Shown: positions 39,080 to 48,830, numbered from the stretch's first letter. The stretch: DNA of 56,258 bases from Clostridiales bacterium (GCA_022770525.1 JALEHN010000021.1:1-56258), one strand, 5' to 3'. Notes: generated by a model not told the origin, from the sequence alone. Made by a program: numbers and translations.

Positions 39080-39664
39080 CTAATTTCTGTTTTCAATAAC
39101 GCGGTCAATGAGACCATAGGCCACAGCTTCCTGTGCGCTCATGTAGTTATCTCTCTCCGTGTCGATCTCAATCTGTGATAAAGGCTTTCCGGTATTTGCC
39201 GCCAGAATTTCATTTAACCGCTTTCTTGTATATAGGATTCTGTCAGCGACAATCTTGATATCTGTAGCCTGTCCCTGTGCACCGCCTGACGGCTGATGAA
39301 TCATAATCGTAGAGTTCGGAAGCGCCATTCTCTTACCCTTGGCACCGCCTGCCAGCAAAAATGCACCCATACTTGCTGCCATACCCATACAGATTGTTGA
39401 CACATCGCACTTAATGTAATTCATTGTATCATAAATTGCAAAACCTGCGGACACAGAACCGCCCGGACTGTTAATGTAAAGGCTGATATCTTTTCCCGGA
39501 TCCTCTGATTCCAGAAACAACAGCTGTGAAACAATAAGACTTGCTGTCACATCGTTGACTTCCTCACCGAGAAAAATAATTCTGTCTTTTAAAAGTCTCG
39601 AATAAATATCGTAGGAACGCTCACCTCTGCTTGTCTGTTCAAGGACATAAGGTACTAAACTCAT
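39080..39664 (-). CDS. clpP: ATP-dependent Clp protease proteolytic subunit
   Basis: A 194-residue serine peptidase with catalytic triad S98 (GMAASMG), H123 (MIHQPSGG) and D172 (DTERDNYM). It forms the tetradecameric chamber used with ClpX. The start at 39662-39664 follows AGGAGGG; a seven-residue longer frame would include the ribosome site. It lies 67 bases after tig. Confidence 0.97.
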   Translation of the reverse strand: MSLVPYVLEQTSRGERSYDIYSRLLKDRIIFLGEEVNDVTASLIVSQLLFLESEDPGKDISLYINSPGGSVSAGFAIYDTMNYIKCDVSTICMGMAASMGAFLLAGGAKGKRMALPNSTIMIHQPSGGAQGQATDIKIVADRILYTRKRLNEILAANTGKPLSQIEIDTERDNYMSAQEAVAYGLIDRVIENRN

Positions 39665-39731
39665 TAAAAATCCCTCCTGACTCATATGTCATAACATCGG
39701 CTTTCGCTCTGCCATCCCTCGTTAATGATCA

Positions 39732-41015
39732 TTAAGCTTCAACAGCTGCATCTGTCACAAAATCAACAGCTTTCTGTGCAGCCAGATCGTCTTTAATATT
39801 TGCTTTCAGATCGTCTGTCACGTATTTAGCCATTGTTTCGTCATCCATCTTGTAAGCTTCTTTCATCTTGTCAATTTCAGCCTGAACATCTTCATCACTG
39901 ACTTCGATATTCTCAGCTTTGATCACTGCTTCAAGAACAAGTCTGCTCTGGATATTCTTCAGTGCCTGCGGTTTTAACTGTTCTTTTAATTTTTCAGCAT
40001 CAAGGCCTGTGAACTGGAAGTACTGTTCAAGGCTTAAGCCCTGGTACGCAAGTCTCTGAGCATATTCATCAACCATGTTTTCAGCCTGTGTATCTACCAT
40101 CGGATCAGGGATTTCGATGGTTGCGTTTTCAATGATCTTATCCATAACCTTCTGCTGTTTTTCAGCTTTTGCTGATGCTTCCTTCTTTTCTGTCAATGTC
40201 TTTTTAACATCTTCTTTGTACTCAGCAAGTGTATCGAATTCTGAAACATCCTGTGCGAATTCATCATCGATTTCAGGATATTCTTTTGTCTTAACTTCAT
40301 GAACTGTACAAGCAAATACAGCAGCTTTGCCTGCAAGATCTTCTGCATGGTAATCTTCAGGGAATGTCACATTCACTTCAACTTCGCTGCCTGCTGCTGC
40401 GCCAACCAGCTGATCTTCAAATCCAGGAATGAATGAATTTGAACCAAGAACAAGGCTGTAGCCTGTGGCGGAACCGCCTTCAAAAGCAACACCGTCAACT
40501 GTACCTGTATAATCGATAACAACTGTGTCACCGTTTTCGGCCGGACGTTCAACAACAACTTCTCTGGACTGCTGTTCCTGAGTTTTCTTGATCTCGGCAT
40601 CAACTTCTTCATCTGTAACTTCTACAGGAATAGCTTCTACTTCGATACCTTTGTACTGACCAAGCACTGCTTCAGGTTTTGTAGCAACTTCTGCCGTAAA
40701 GATAAAATCTTTGCCTTTTTCGATCTGAGTCACATCAACTGTCGGTCTTGAAACGATCTTAAGTTCGCTTTCTTCAGCAGCCTGTGCATAAGCTTCAGGC
40801 ATCAGCATGTTTGCGGCATCTTCGTAGAATACGCCTGCGCCATACATTTTTTCAATCATCTTCTGAGGCACTTTGCCTTTACGGAAGCCCGGAATTGCAA
40901 ACTGTTTCTTGTTTTTATTGTAGGCTTTTGTAATGGCTTCCTCAAATTTTTCTGCCGGCACAGTAATTGTCAACTTTGCCATGTTCTTTTCTAATACTTC
41001 GATTTGTACACTCAT
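39732..41015 (-). CDS. tig: trigger factor
   Basis: A 427-residue chaperone with ribosome-binding tail motif IPGFRKGKVP, a central FKBP-type prolyl isomerase domain (about 160-245) and a long helical C-terminal domain. It binds nascent chains at the ribosome exit. It heads the tig-clpP-clpX-lon-engB run and has a clear promoter upstream. Confidence 0.97.
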   Translation of the reverse strand: MSVQIEVLEKNMAKLTITVPAEKFEEAITKAYNKNKKQFAIPGFRKGKVPQKMIEKMYGAGVFYEDAANMLMPEAYAQAAEESELKIVSRPTVDVTQIEKGKDFIFTAEVATKPEAVLGQYKGIEVEAIPVEVTDEEVDAEIKKTQEQQSREVVVERPAENGDTVVIDYTGTVDGVAFEGGSATGYSLVLGSNSFIPGFEDQLVGAAAGSEVEVNVTFPEDYHAEDLAGKAAVFACTVHEVKTKEYPEIDDEFAQDVSEFDTLAEYKEDVKKTLTEKKEASAKAEKQQKVMDKIIENATIEIPDPMVDTQAENMVDEYAQRLAYQGLSLEQYFQFTGLDAEKLKEQLKPQALKNIQSRLVLEAVIKAENIEVSDEDVQAEIDKMKEAYKMDDETMAKYVTDDLKANIKDDLAAQKAVDFVTDAAVEA

Positions 41016-41123
41016 TATTCAAATCTCCTTCTGAAATTAATTTTTTCAGGCAGATACGCCGTCTGCCCCGCTACTTGCTATAACCTTTATCTGAAACGGT
41101 TAATTTTACGCACTCTGAACAAT

Positions 41124-41152
41124 ATTATATAATAAGGGTTTCAAGATGTAAA
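41124..41152 (-). promoter_or_regulatory. promoter of the tig-clpP region
   Basis: Minus-strand TTTACA (41147-41152), 17-base spacer, TATAAT (41124-41129). The leader of about 100 bases has a small stem GGCAGA/TCTGCC near 41050-41068. No CtsR or HrcA-type operator was seen. Confidence 0.65.
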
Positions 41153-41284
41153 GTATTTTTTATACGTCATATTTTTCTTGATGTTATACACATTTTGCGG
41201 TAAACTGAAATTAATCTGACAATACAAAATAACAGAGAAAGTTTTTTTAAAACAACGCTTACCAAATGGATTGGAGTGAATACG

Positions 41285-42373
41285 ATGCCTGAACCGGAAA
41301 TGACTCAGCTTCAGCTGATCAAAGATGCCAGAAACCAGCTGTCACTGTATGAAAGCATCAAAGATGACTATCGAAAGGTCAATGCAGAATTCAAACAGCA
41401 GTCGAAACAATTGTCCGACGAAAATAAAGCGATGGAAAATGATATCGCTTCCGCCGTCCGGCGTGAGCGCAGTCAAATCGAAAAGTATTACAGCGGTGAT
41501 CTTCGCCGTCTTGAAGATGACTTGAAAAAAGCGCAGTCGCGTAAAGATAAAACCCGCTCCAAAGGTGTTAAAAAGCGGATCCGCACGGAGACTGCCCCTT
41601 TAAAAGAAGAAAATGAAATGCTTAAAGAAGCCGGCCGCAGTGAACTAAGGGACGCAGGCATCTCGCCGGTATTTAATACACCCGCTTTTTACCGGCTCTT
41701 TTCTCCGAAAGGTATCCTTGAGATCGTGACGGTGATTTTACTGTTTTTAATCATCGGCGCAGTTCTTCCTGCCTGTATTTATTTTCTGATCCCTGAGCGA
41801 AAGCTTTACTATCTGGTGATTTTATGCGCCGCTTTGATCGCCCTGCAGATTGTTCTCTATATCTGCATCCACAAAGCAACAAAAGGCCGCAACCAGGGTG
41901 CTGTGCTCCACGCACGAAAGAATTACGATCTGATCCGCGCCAATAAGCGTAAAATCAAAGCGCTCACCCGTGCCATTGAAACAGACACTGATGAATCTAT
42001 GTACAAGCTTGGCGACCTGAATGAAACTTTGTCACGGGTTCAGGGAAATTACGACCGTCTGCGCGCCGAATATGAGGCAAAAATCGAAGACTTTGAAATG
42101 AACAGACAGCCTGCCATTGAAGCCGATATCAGAGACAGTTACAACGAGCGGATTCAGTCAGCCGAGGAAAGCATGGCACAGCTAAAAGCGCAGTGCGAAC
42201 AGATGAAACTGCGCATGGATAAAGAAGCCGAAATTCTTTCTTCAAATTATACATCCGTTATCGGAAAACGTTTTATGAAAGAAGAAACGCTGATGCGGCT
42301 TGAAGAAATTCTTGGGGAGCATGAAGCCGAAAGCATTGAGGAAGCCATAGAAGTTCTAAAAAGCAGAAAATAA
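41285..42373 (+). CDS. membrane protein with long coiled coils, unknown function
   Basis: About 362 residues. Residues 1-120 are a charged coiled coil; two membrane helices follow near 140-195 (ILEIVTVILLFLIIGAVLP and a second); then a second long coiled coil to the C terminus. Both ends would be cytoplasmic. No enzymatic motif is seen and no family is recognised. GGAG is eight bases before the ATG at 41285; a GTG at 41276 is the alternative. A role as a membrane-anchored scaffold is only a guess. Confidence 0.75.
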   Translation: MPEPEMTQLQLIKDARNQLSLYESIKDDYRKVNAEFKQQSKQLSDENKAMENDIASAVRRERSQIEKYYSGDLRRLEDDLKKAQSRKDKTRSKGVKKRIRTETAPLKEENEMLKEAGRSELRDAGISPVFNTPAFYRLFSPKGILEIVTVILLFLIIGAVLPACIYFLIPERKLYYLVILCAALIALQIVLYICIHKATKGRNQGAVLHARKNYDLIRANKRKIKALTRAIETDTDESMYKLGDLNETLSRVQGNYDRLRAEYEAKIEDFEMNRQPAIEADIRDSYNERIQSAEESMAQLKAQCEQMKLRMDKEAEILSSNYTSVIGKRFMKEETLMRLEEILGEHEAESIEEAIEVLKSRK

Positions 42374-42403
42374 AATGTACAACTGTATATACAATGAACC
42401 GCA

Positions 42404-42439
42404 TAAGGGAGACGGCTTCCATATGAAGCGTCTCCCTTA
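42404..42439. terminator. converging-gene hairpin between the coiled-coil gene and the SASP gene
   Basis: An 11-bp stem, TAAGGGAGACG (42404-42414) with CGTCTCCCTTA (42429-42439), has an inner CTTC/GAAG extension. There is no long T run. It serves two converging genes. Confidence 0.65.
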
Positions 42440-42445
42440 CCGGAC

Positions 42446-42676
42446 TTATGACTGACCCTGAGACATCTGTTCTTCCTGTCTCTTGATCATACGGCGAACC
42501 ATTTCACCGCCGATTGAACCTGTCTGGGCAGATGTCAGATCGCCATTGTAACCCTGTTTTAAATTAACACCGATTTCATTGGCTACTTCCATTTTAAATC
42601 TGTCCATTGCTTCTTTTGCCTGCGGCACTTCCATACGGCTGCCGTTTGAACCTGTTCCACTTGAATTATTAGACAT
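42446..42676 (-). CDS. alpha/beta-type small acid-soluble spore protein
   Basis: A 76-residue protein with the family core MEVANEIGVNLKQGYNGDL and LTSAQTGSIGGEMVRRMI. The NEIG segment is the germination protease cleavage region. SASPs coat spore DNA and protect it. The start at 42674-42676 follows GGAGG; the longer frame upstream is not supported. This is direct evidence of a spore-forming host. Expression would be by forespore sigma-G; I did not find a confident promoter. Confidence 0.95.
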   Translation of the reverse strand: MSNNSSGTGSNGSRMEVPQAKEAMDRFKMEVANEIGVNLKQGYNGDLTSAQTGSIGGEMVRRMIKRQEEQMSQGQS

Positions 42677-42881
42677 TTCTTCTGCCTCCGTTTTTATGAT
42701 GTGTATATTTAAACAGACATCATTTGTCTGTACTCCTATTATGGTCTTTTTTTGTAAATATATGTTGGAAAAAAGTGGGCAGGCTCTGACATTTAAAAAT
42801 AGACACATCATCTTTATGTATAAAAATAAACGCATCATCTTTGCTTTTTTAATCACATGAATACGGAAAGGAAATCATATT

Positions 42882-43352
42882 ATGGAAATTGAACGCAAAT
42901 ATTTGATTGATCAAATACCCGTAAACCTTAATGACTATACTTGCCTGCTTATTGAACAGGGATATCTGAATACAGCCCCGGTTGTTCGGGTACGCCGTCA
43001 GAATGACGATTTTTACCTGACCTACAAATCAGGCGGCTTAATGGCAAGGGAAGAATACAATCTGCCGCTAAATGCCGAAGCTTACAGCCATCTGATTCAA
43101 AAAGCTGACGGCATCATTATCCGCAAACGCCGTTATCTCATTCCTCTGACAAAAAAGCTGACGATCGAACTTGATGTGTTTGAAGGCGCATACGAGGGCC
43201 TTATTCTGGCAGAAGTCGAGTTTGAATCTGTGGAAGACGCCGACGCATTCACACCGCCGGAATGGTTCGGGGAAGATGTGACATACTCGACAAAATACCA
43301 TAACAGCACCCTGTCAAAGGGAAATGGTATACAACAGGCATCACCGCTATAA
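42882..43352 (+). CDS. CYTH-domain protein (triphosphate tunnel enzyme family)
   Basis: A 156-residue protein starting MEIERKYLI, the ExExK signature, with RVRRQNDDFYLTYKSGG, IRKRRYLIPL, ELDVFEG and LAEVEFESVEDA arranged as in the eight-strand tunnel fold. Such enzymes act on triphosphate groups with a divalent metal. The bacterial small forms are often tripolyphosphatases or unassigned. GGAAAGGAA precedes the ATG. Confidence 0.92.
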   Translation: MEIERKYLIDQIPVNLNDYTCLLIEQGYLNTAPVVRVRRQNDDFYLTYKSGGLMAREEYNLPLNAEAYSHLIQKADGIIIRKRRYLIPLTKKLTIELDVFEGAYEGLILAEVEFESVEDADAFTPPEWFGEDVTYSTKYHNSTLSKGNGIQQASPL

Positions 43353-43419
43353 AGCTCCGATATGGGGCACAGCATTTTACAGCATTTTATACGTGTAACC
43401 ATAAAAAGCGCTGACAAAT

Positions 43420-43457
43420 AAGGGAGAATATGACTCAAATGAGCCGCATTCTCCCTT
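43420..43457. terminator. hairpin between the CYTH and citrate synthase genes
   Basis: AAGGGAGAAT (43420-43429) pairs with ATTCTCCCTT (43448-43457), with extra pairing around the loop. It is followed by T-rich sequence in both directions and lies between converging genes. Confidence 0.75.
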
Positions 43458-43513
43458 TGTTTGTAATAAAATAAAAACTATACTGAAGCTTACCTGCATT
43501 TTTGCTATAACCG

Positions 43514-44881
43514 CTATTCTCTCTCTTCCAGCGGCACATAAGGTACTCTTTCCTGTACACATGCATATGCCGGACGGATAATCTTATCCGCGTTGATCAA
43601 TTCTTCGATGCGGTGGGCGCTCCAGCCTGAGATTCTTGCCACAGCAAAAATCGGTGTGAACAGCTTTGTCGGCAGATCCAGCATGCTGTAAACGAATCCG
43701 CTGTAGAAGTCCACGTTGGCACTGACACCTTTATAAATATGGCGTCTCTCGGCAATGACTTCTTTTGCAAGACGCTCTACTGTAGAATACAATATAAAAT
43801 CTTTTTCACGGCCTTTGGCAATGGCAAGTTTTTCAACAAAGCCTTTAAATACCTTTGCACGCGGGTCGGAAATTGAATATACCGCATGTCCCATACCGTA
43901 AATCAGGCCCTTTTTATCAAAAGCCTCTTTATTTAAAAGGCGGATAAGGTAATTTCGAATTTCTTCTTCATCTGTAATATCATTCAGATGCGCCCGCATA
44001 TCCGCAAACATTTCAACAACTTTGATATTTGCGCCGCCGTGCTTCGGTCCTTTCAGTGAACCAAGGGCTGCCGCAACTGCTGAATAAGTATCTGTACCCG
44101 ATGATGATACAACATGTGTCGTAAATGTAGAATTATTACCGCCGCCATGTTCCATATGAAGCACAAGCGCAATATCAAGCACCGTTGCCTCCAGTTCTGT
44201 ATACTGCATATCCGGTCTTAACATTCTCAAAATGTTTTCCGCAGTTGACAGCTCCGGTGAAGGATAATGAATATAAAAACTGTCCCCGCAAATATAATGA
44301 TTGTAGGCCTGATAGCTGTATACTGCAAGCATCGGAAATACGCTGATCAGCATCAGACACTGTCTGAGCACGTTCGGTATCGATGTATCGTCCGCTTTAT
44401 CATCATAAGCATATAAAGTCAGCACACTTCTGGCAAGTGTATTCATCATATCGTTACAAGGCGCCTTCATAATGACATCTCTCGTGAAGTTTGTCGGCAA
44501 TGTCCGATAAGAATTCAGCAGATCCTGGAAATCCTTCAGCTGCTTTTTGTTCGGCAGTTTACCAAACAAAAGCAAATACGTTGCTTCTTCAAAACCAAAT
44601 CGCTTCTCTTTAATAAAACCTGCAACCAGTGATTCAACATTCTGTCCTCTGTAATACAACTGCCCCTCACAAGGTACGCTCTTTCCGTCCACCATCATCG
44701 AGGACTGAATATCCGAAATCTCCGTAAGCCCCGCCAGAACGCCTTTGCCGTTCACATCGCGAAGTCCTCTTTTAACGTCGAACTGATCATAAAACTTAAG
44801 ATCGATTCCTGTATTTGCCTCACACAACGCTGCCAAATCCATAATTTCCGGTGAAATATCTGAAATATTTCTCACTGCCAT
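43514..44881 (-). CDS. citrate (or 2-methylcitrate) synthase
   Basis: About 455 residues of the citrate synthase fold with VLHMEHGGGNNSTFT, SLKGPKHGGAN, GMGHAVYSISDPRA and the C-terminal ARISGWSAHRIEE. It condenses oxaloacetate with acetyl-CoA. With the aconitase-type hydratase it suggests an oxidative route to 2-oxoglutarate for glutamate. The ATG at 44879-44881 is chosen for its eight-base distance from AGGAG; the ATG at 44887 is too close. Confidence 0.92.
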   Translation of the reverse strand: MAVRNISDISPEIMDLAALCEANTGIDLKFYDQFDVKRGLRDVNGKGVLAGLTEISDIQSSMMVDGKSVPCEGQLYYRGQNVESLVAGFIKEKRFGFEEATYLLLFGKLPNKKQLKDFQDLLNSYRTLPTNFTRDVIMKAPCNDMMNTLARSVLTLYAYDDKADDTSIPNVLRQCLMLISVFPMLAVYSYQAYNHYICGDSFYIHYPSPELSTAENILRMLRPDMQYTELEATVLDIALVLHMEHGGGNNSTFTTHVVSSSGTDTYSAVAAALGSLKGPKHGGANIKVVEMFADMRAHLNDITDEEEIRNYLIRLLNKEAFDKKGLIYGMGHAVYSISDPRAKVFKGFVEKLAIAKGREKDFILYSTVERLAKEVIAERRHIYKGVSANVDFYSGFVYSMLDLPTKLFTPIFAVARISGWSAHRIEELINADKIIRPAYACVQERVPYVPLEERE

Positions 44882-45016
44882 TCCCATCACTCCTGTTTCA
44901 AATTGCTTTTGACCCCATAATGCTTATGTTTCAAAGTATATCTTTAAAAAATGCCTCTTGTCAATAAAAACCTGAATTGTTAATACAAGTTTTAGAAATT
45001 ATTTATGTGTTCCTTT

Positions 45017-46399
45017 TTAAAGGAAAATGTATTTCAAAACAAACAAAATGCTGAGAATATACATCATCGGATGAACTTTATTTTTCTTTGCCTTTCCTGT
45101 GGCCAGATTCAAAACTGTATAAGAAATCACGCCAAAAGCAATACCTTCTGAAATACTGGAAGTAAATGGCATGGCAATAATACACAGATAAGCCGGGATT
45201 GCTGTTACCGCATCGCCAAAATCTACTTTAAAAACTGAACCAAACATCAGAAATCCGACAATAACAAGGGCCGGTGCCGTTGCAAATGAAGGAATGGCGA
45301 GGAATATCGGTGAGATCAGCAGCGACAGGCCAAAAAGCACAGCTGTCACAAATGCTGTCAATCCTGTACGGCCGCCTTCCGCCACACCTGCGGCGCTTTC
45401 AACAAATGTTGTGACTGTTGATGTACCTAAAACCGCACCGGCTGTTGTACCGACAGCATCTGCCATCAGAGCACCTTTGATTTTCGGAAGTTTTCCGTTT
45501 TCATCAAGCAATTCTGCTTTTGACGCAACACCAATAAGCGTTCCAAGTGTATCAAACAAATCTACAAAGAGGAATGAAAATACAACAATTAGAAAATCCA
45601 GAGAGAAAATACCGCCAAACTGCAGCTTACCGAATACGGGTGCAATACTCGGCACAAAAATGCCCGCAGAAAAATCAGGCAGCAGGCTGTACCAGCCATT
45701 TGCCGGATCAGGTACATAAATACCTGTCAACTGACAAATAATACCCAATACCCATGTCACAAGAATACCAATTAAAATATTGCCCTTTACTTTTGATGCC
45801 ACAAGAATACCTGTGATTAAAATACCGATCAGCGCAAGAAGGACCGTAATACCTTCGGTATGAAAATCTGTTCCCTTCCATGAAAAGAAGCCAATGAGCG
45901 TGGAATCTCCGGTGCCGACAACAATATTTGCATTTTTCAGACCTATAATGGCAATAAATAAACCAATTCCGGCAGATACGCCATGCTTTAATGATATCGG
46001 TATCGCATTAAAAATTGCCTCCCGTACATTAACAAGCGAAAGCAAAATAAAGATAAGACCTTCCACAAACACGGCAGTTAACGCAAACTGCCAGCTGTAA
46101 CCCATTTTCATACAGACTGTATATGCAAAATAAGCATTCAGCCCCATCCCCGGTGCCAGTGCAAAAGGATAGTTTGCAAGAAAAGCCATTAATAATGTCG
46201 CAATACACGCACCCAATACGGTTGCCGTAAATACACCGCCCTTATCCATGCCTGCATCAGCAAGAATCGACGGATTCACCGCAAGAATATACGCCATTGC
46301 CATAAAGCTGGTAATACCGGCGATAATCTCTGTTTTTACATCTGTCTTATGTTCCTTCAGATGGAACACTTTTTCAACAATACTTGTTTTTTCTTTCAT
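45017..46399 (-). CDS. NCS2 family purine permease (AzgA/PbuG type)
   Basis: About 460 residues with 12-14 membrane segments. Signature parts are AGITSFMAMAYILAVNP, ALAPGMGLNAYFAYTV, FVDLFDTLGTLIG and GTSTVTTFVESAAGVAEGGRTG. Members take up hypoxanthine, guanine or adenine with protons. GGAGG precedes the ATG at 46397-46399. No purine riboswitch is visible; an 11-bp inverted repeat lies upstream (46434-46461). Confidence 0.93.
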   Translation of the reverse strand: MKEKTSIVEKVFHLKEHKTDVKTEIIAGITSFMAMAYILAVNPSILADAGMDKGGVFTATVLGACIATLLMAFLANYPFALAPGMGLNAYFAYTVCMKMGYSWQFALTAVFVEGLIFILLSLVNVREAIFNAIPISLKHGVSAGIGLFIAIIGLKNANIVVGTGDSTLIGFFSWKGTDFHTEGITVLLALIGILITGILVASKVKGNILIGILVTWVLGIICQLTGIYVPDPANGWYSLLPDFSAGIFVPSIAPVFGKLQFGGIFSLDFLIVVFSFLFVDLFDTLGTLIGVASKAELLDENGKLPKIKGALMADAVGTTAGAVLGTSTVTTFVESAAGVAEGGRTGLTAFVTAVLFGLSLLISPIFLAIPSFATAPALVIVGFLMFGSVFKVDFGDAVTAIPAYLCIIAMPFTSSISEGIAFGVISYTVLNLATGKAKKNKVHPMMYILSILFVLKYIFL

Positions 46400-46433
46400 A
46401 ATTTCCTCCATTCTGTTTTGTCAGACACAATGC

Positions 46434-46461
46434 ATGTATGAAAAAAAATCTTTTCATACAT
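46434..46461. promoter_or_regulatory. 11-bp perfect inverted repeat in the NCS2/DUF421 divergent spacer
   Basis: ATGTATGAAAA (46434-46444) and TTTTCATACAT (46451-46461) are perfect inverted repeats with a six-base gap. They are centred between two divergent starts in a 97-base spacer. The position suits an operator for one or both genes. Confidence 0.5.
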
Positions 46462-46496
46462 ACTAATAGATATACCCCAAAGGAGATACGAATATT

Positions 46497-47204
46497 ATGG
46501 AAATTCTTCACATCATTTATACGTCTGCCGGCTCCGTTGCCGCACTGTTTCTTCTGACAAAGCTCATTGGCTACCGCCAGATGTCGCAATTAAGCATGTT
46601 CGACTATATCAACGGCATCACCATCGGTTCAATTGCCGCTGAAATGGCCACCGCACTGGAAGATGATTTCTTAAAGCCATTAACTGCGATGATTGTTTAT
46701 TCACTTTTTACTGTCCTGTTTTCAAAATTGTCCGCCAAATCGATCCATGCAAGAAATATCATCATCGGCCGTGCCGTCGTTCTCTACGATAACGGAACGC
46801 TGTTCTATAAAAATATGAAAAAATCCAACATGGATATGGGCGAATTTCTCACCCAGTGCCGGATCAGCGGCTACTTTGACCTTGATGAGCTCCAGACTGC
46901 CGTCCTCGAGCCAAACGGGCGCATCAGCTTTCTCCCGAAATCCGATAAGCGGCCACTTAAACCCTCCGATATTCAACTGAAACCCGACACAGACATGCTT
47001 GTGGCCAATGTCATTGTCGACGGCAATATTATGTATGAGAATCTAAAACATACCGGCCATGACGAACAATGGTTAAGGAATCAGATCAAAGCCTTCGGAA
47101 TTTCCGACATTAAAGATGTCTTTCTAGCCACATGTGACATACACAACAAAGTCTGCGTCTATAAACGCACCTTCAGGCAGCCCGCAAATGACGTCTTGAA
47201 TTAA
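46497..47204 (+). CDS. DUF421 family membrane protein (YetF-like)
   Basis: A 235-residue protein with about three N-terminal membrane helices (TKLIGYRQMSQLSMFDYING is the family signature), then a cytoplasmic domain with RNIIIGRAVVLYDNG and ISFLPKSDKRPLKP. Function is unknown; relatives in Bacillus are found in sporulating cells and spore membranes. AAAGGAGA precedes the ATG. Divergent from the purine permease. Confidence 0.9.
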   Translation: MEILHIIYTSAGSVAALFLLTKLIGYRQMSQLSMFDYINGITIGSIAAEMATALEDDFLKPLTAMIVYSLFTVLFSKLSAKSIHARNIIIGRAVVLYDNGTLFYKNMKKSNMDMGEFLTQCRISGYFDLDELQTAVLEPNGRISFLPKSDKRPLKPSDIQLKPDTDMLVANVIVDGNIMYENLKHTGHDEQWLRNQIKAFGISDIKDVFLATCDIHNKVCVYKRTFRQPANDVLN

Positions 47205-47231
47205 CTTTTTGCACTGCCCGGCTTACAGCTA

Positions 47232-48521
47232 TTACTTTCCATAAATCACTCTTTCCTTTTTAACGAAAATGTATATGAGCGCACTGACAGCCATCAGCAT
47301 CGGATAGAACAGATACGGCATAATGTGGAATGGTGCCACGCCCGTAGCTTCTGCCGCAAGCAAAAGCTGCGCGCCATAAGGTATCATTCCCTGACCGACT
47401 GCCGTAAAAATGTCAAGCAGTGATGCCGTCGTCTTTGGCGGGATCTGGTATTCCTCACTGATTTCTTTCGCAATAGGACCTGCAATAACAATAGCCACTG
47501 TATTATTGGCTGTAGCCATATCCACAAGCAGAGAGAGCACGGCTATGCCAAACTTCGCGCCTTTCTGCCCGTGGATCCGTTTATGGATAAACTTCAGAAT
47601 AAAATTGATGCCGCCATGATGTTTCACAAGTGAAACTATGCAGGCAACTATGATAGAAATCACTGTAATATCATACATGCCTGTCACACCGCTGCCGATT
47701 GCTGAAAAAATGTCAGACACCGCCATACTTCCTGTGGCCACACCGACAATACATGCTGCCAATGTTCCGCCGATCAGCACCACAAAAACATTGAATCCGA
47801 TCAGCGCCCCCACAAGGACAAGAACATACGGAAGAATCTGCCATATGTTATAAGGCCCGATCTGTGCGGTATATGTCTGACCGCCTGTTAAAATACCAAA
47901 CAAAATCAGTGAAACTATCGCCGCCGGTAAAACAATAAAGAAATTCGCTTTAAACTTATCCTTCATTTCACATCCCTGTGTCCGGACAGCCGCAATCGTT
48001 GTATCTGAAATCATTGACAGGTTATCACCAAACATCGCACCGCATACAACAGCGCCGATACACAGCGCCATGGAAATCCCTGTTTTCTCACTGATACCTA
48101 CCGCAATCGTAGACAAGGCTCCGATCGTCCCCATGCTTGTTCCCATGGAAAGCGATATAAAGCTGCCGATAACCATAAGACCGACAACAGCCACCGATGA
48201 CGGCATCACAGACAGACAGAAATTAACTGTACTTTCAGCACCGCCCGCCGCAGTCACTGCGCCGGAAAACCCGCCGGCTGCCAGAAAAACAAGGCACATC
48301 GTAATAATATTTTCATCACCCACGCCTTTGGCTATCACTGATAATTTCTCATTAAACTTTGTCTCTTTCGGATACTGCATAAACGCTGCCAGAAGCGCGA
48401 TCAGAAAACCTACGACCGCCGGCATACTATAAAAGTCTCCGCTCAAAATCCCCATTCCAAGAAAAAGAACAAGGAAAACACCGATTGGCAGCAGCGCGCC
48501 GCCTCTGCATCTTTCATTCAT
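47232..48521 (-). CDS. NhaC-family Na+/H+ antiporter
   Basis: About 429 residues with about 11-12 membrane helices; characteristic SMGTSMGTIGALSTIAVGISE, GAVVCGAMFGDNLSMISDTTIAA and DMATANNTVAIVIAGPIAKEI. It exchanges sodium, or malate/lactate in some members, for protons. GGGAGGG precedes the ATG at 48519-48521; a longer frame runs through tandem repeats in the leader and is not real coding sequence. Confidence 0.9.
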   Translation of the reverse strand: MNERCRGGALLPIGVFLVLFLGMGILSGDFYSMPAVVGFLIALLAAFMQYPKETKFNEKLSVIAKGVGDENIITMCLVFLAAGGFSGAVTAAGGAESTVNFCLSVMPSSVAVVGLMVIGSFISLSMGTSMGTIGALSTIAVGISEKTGISMALCIGAVVCGAMFGDNLSMISDTTIAAVRTQGCEMKDKFKANFFIVLPAAIVSLILFGILTGGQTYTAQIGPYNIWQILPYVLVLVGALIGFNVFVVLIGGTLAACIVGVATGSMAVSDIFSAIGSGVTGMYDITVISIIVACIVSLVKHHGGINFILKFIHKRIHGQKGAKFGIAVLSLLVDMATANNTVAIVIAGPIAKEISEEYQIPPKTTASLLDIFTAVGQGMIPYGAQLLLAAEATGVAPFHIMPYLFYPMLMAVSALIYIFVKKERVIYGK

Positions 48522-48570
48522 GAAAAAGCCCTCCCTTTCTTCCTGCGGCAGCAGACAGATGCACTTTTTG

Positions 48571-48640
48571 GCACCTGATATGTTTTTTTGCACCTGATAT
48601 GTTTTTTGCACCTGATATGCCTTTGCCACCTGATATAAAA
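48571..48640 (-). repeat. four tandem ~18-bp repeats in the nhaC leader
   Basis: GCACCTGATATG followed by a T run occurs at 48571, 48590 and 48608, and as GCCACCTGATAT at 48625. The units lie 50-120 bases upstream of the antiporter start. Read on the minus strand each contains AGGTG and CATATCAGG. Unit number could vary between strains. Confidence 0.85.
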
Positions 48641-48801
48641 ACAATTGTGTACCGCCGCTCTTTTATTATACCTGTTGTGCTGTCTGTCCACAAGTCTTCT
48701 TTTAAGGTTACTTTTATCTACTCATATTTCACTATAAAGTTTTGATTACCACATATTAAAGCATTACTTACCTTGACTTGACATCTTTTTAATATTTTTC
48801 A

Positions 48802-48830
48802 TTGACCCGATGCCTTTCTTCATATATAAT
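48802..48830 (+). promoter_or_regulatory. promoter of the DUF1836 gene
   Basis: TTGACC (48802-48807), 17-base spacer, TATAAT (48825-48830), about 110 bases upstream of the ATG. The 420-base gap between nhaC and this gene otherwise holds only the tandem repeats and AT-rich sequence. Confidence 0.65.

Noticed and set aside
45017-46497. Purine riboswitch for the NCS2 permease
   Set aside because: The 97-base divergent spacer is too short for the aptamer plus expression platform and shows none of the conserved core.
48571-48640. Short CRISPR-like array
   Set aside because: The units are contiguous 18-base tandem repeats without unique spacers, and no cas genes are nearby.
48522-48644. N-terminal extension of the NhaC antiporter
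   Set aside because: It only translates the leader tandem repeats; a good ribosome site marks the shorter start.
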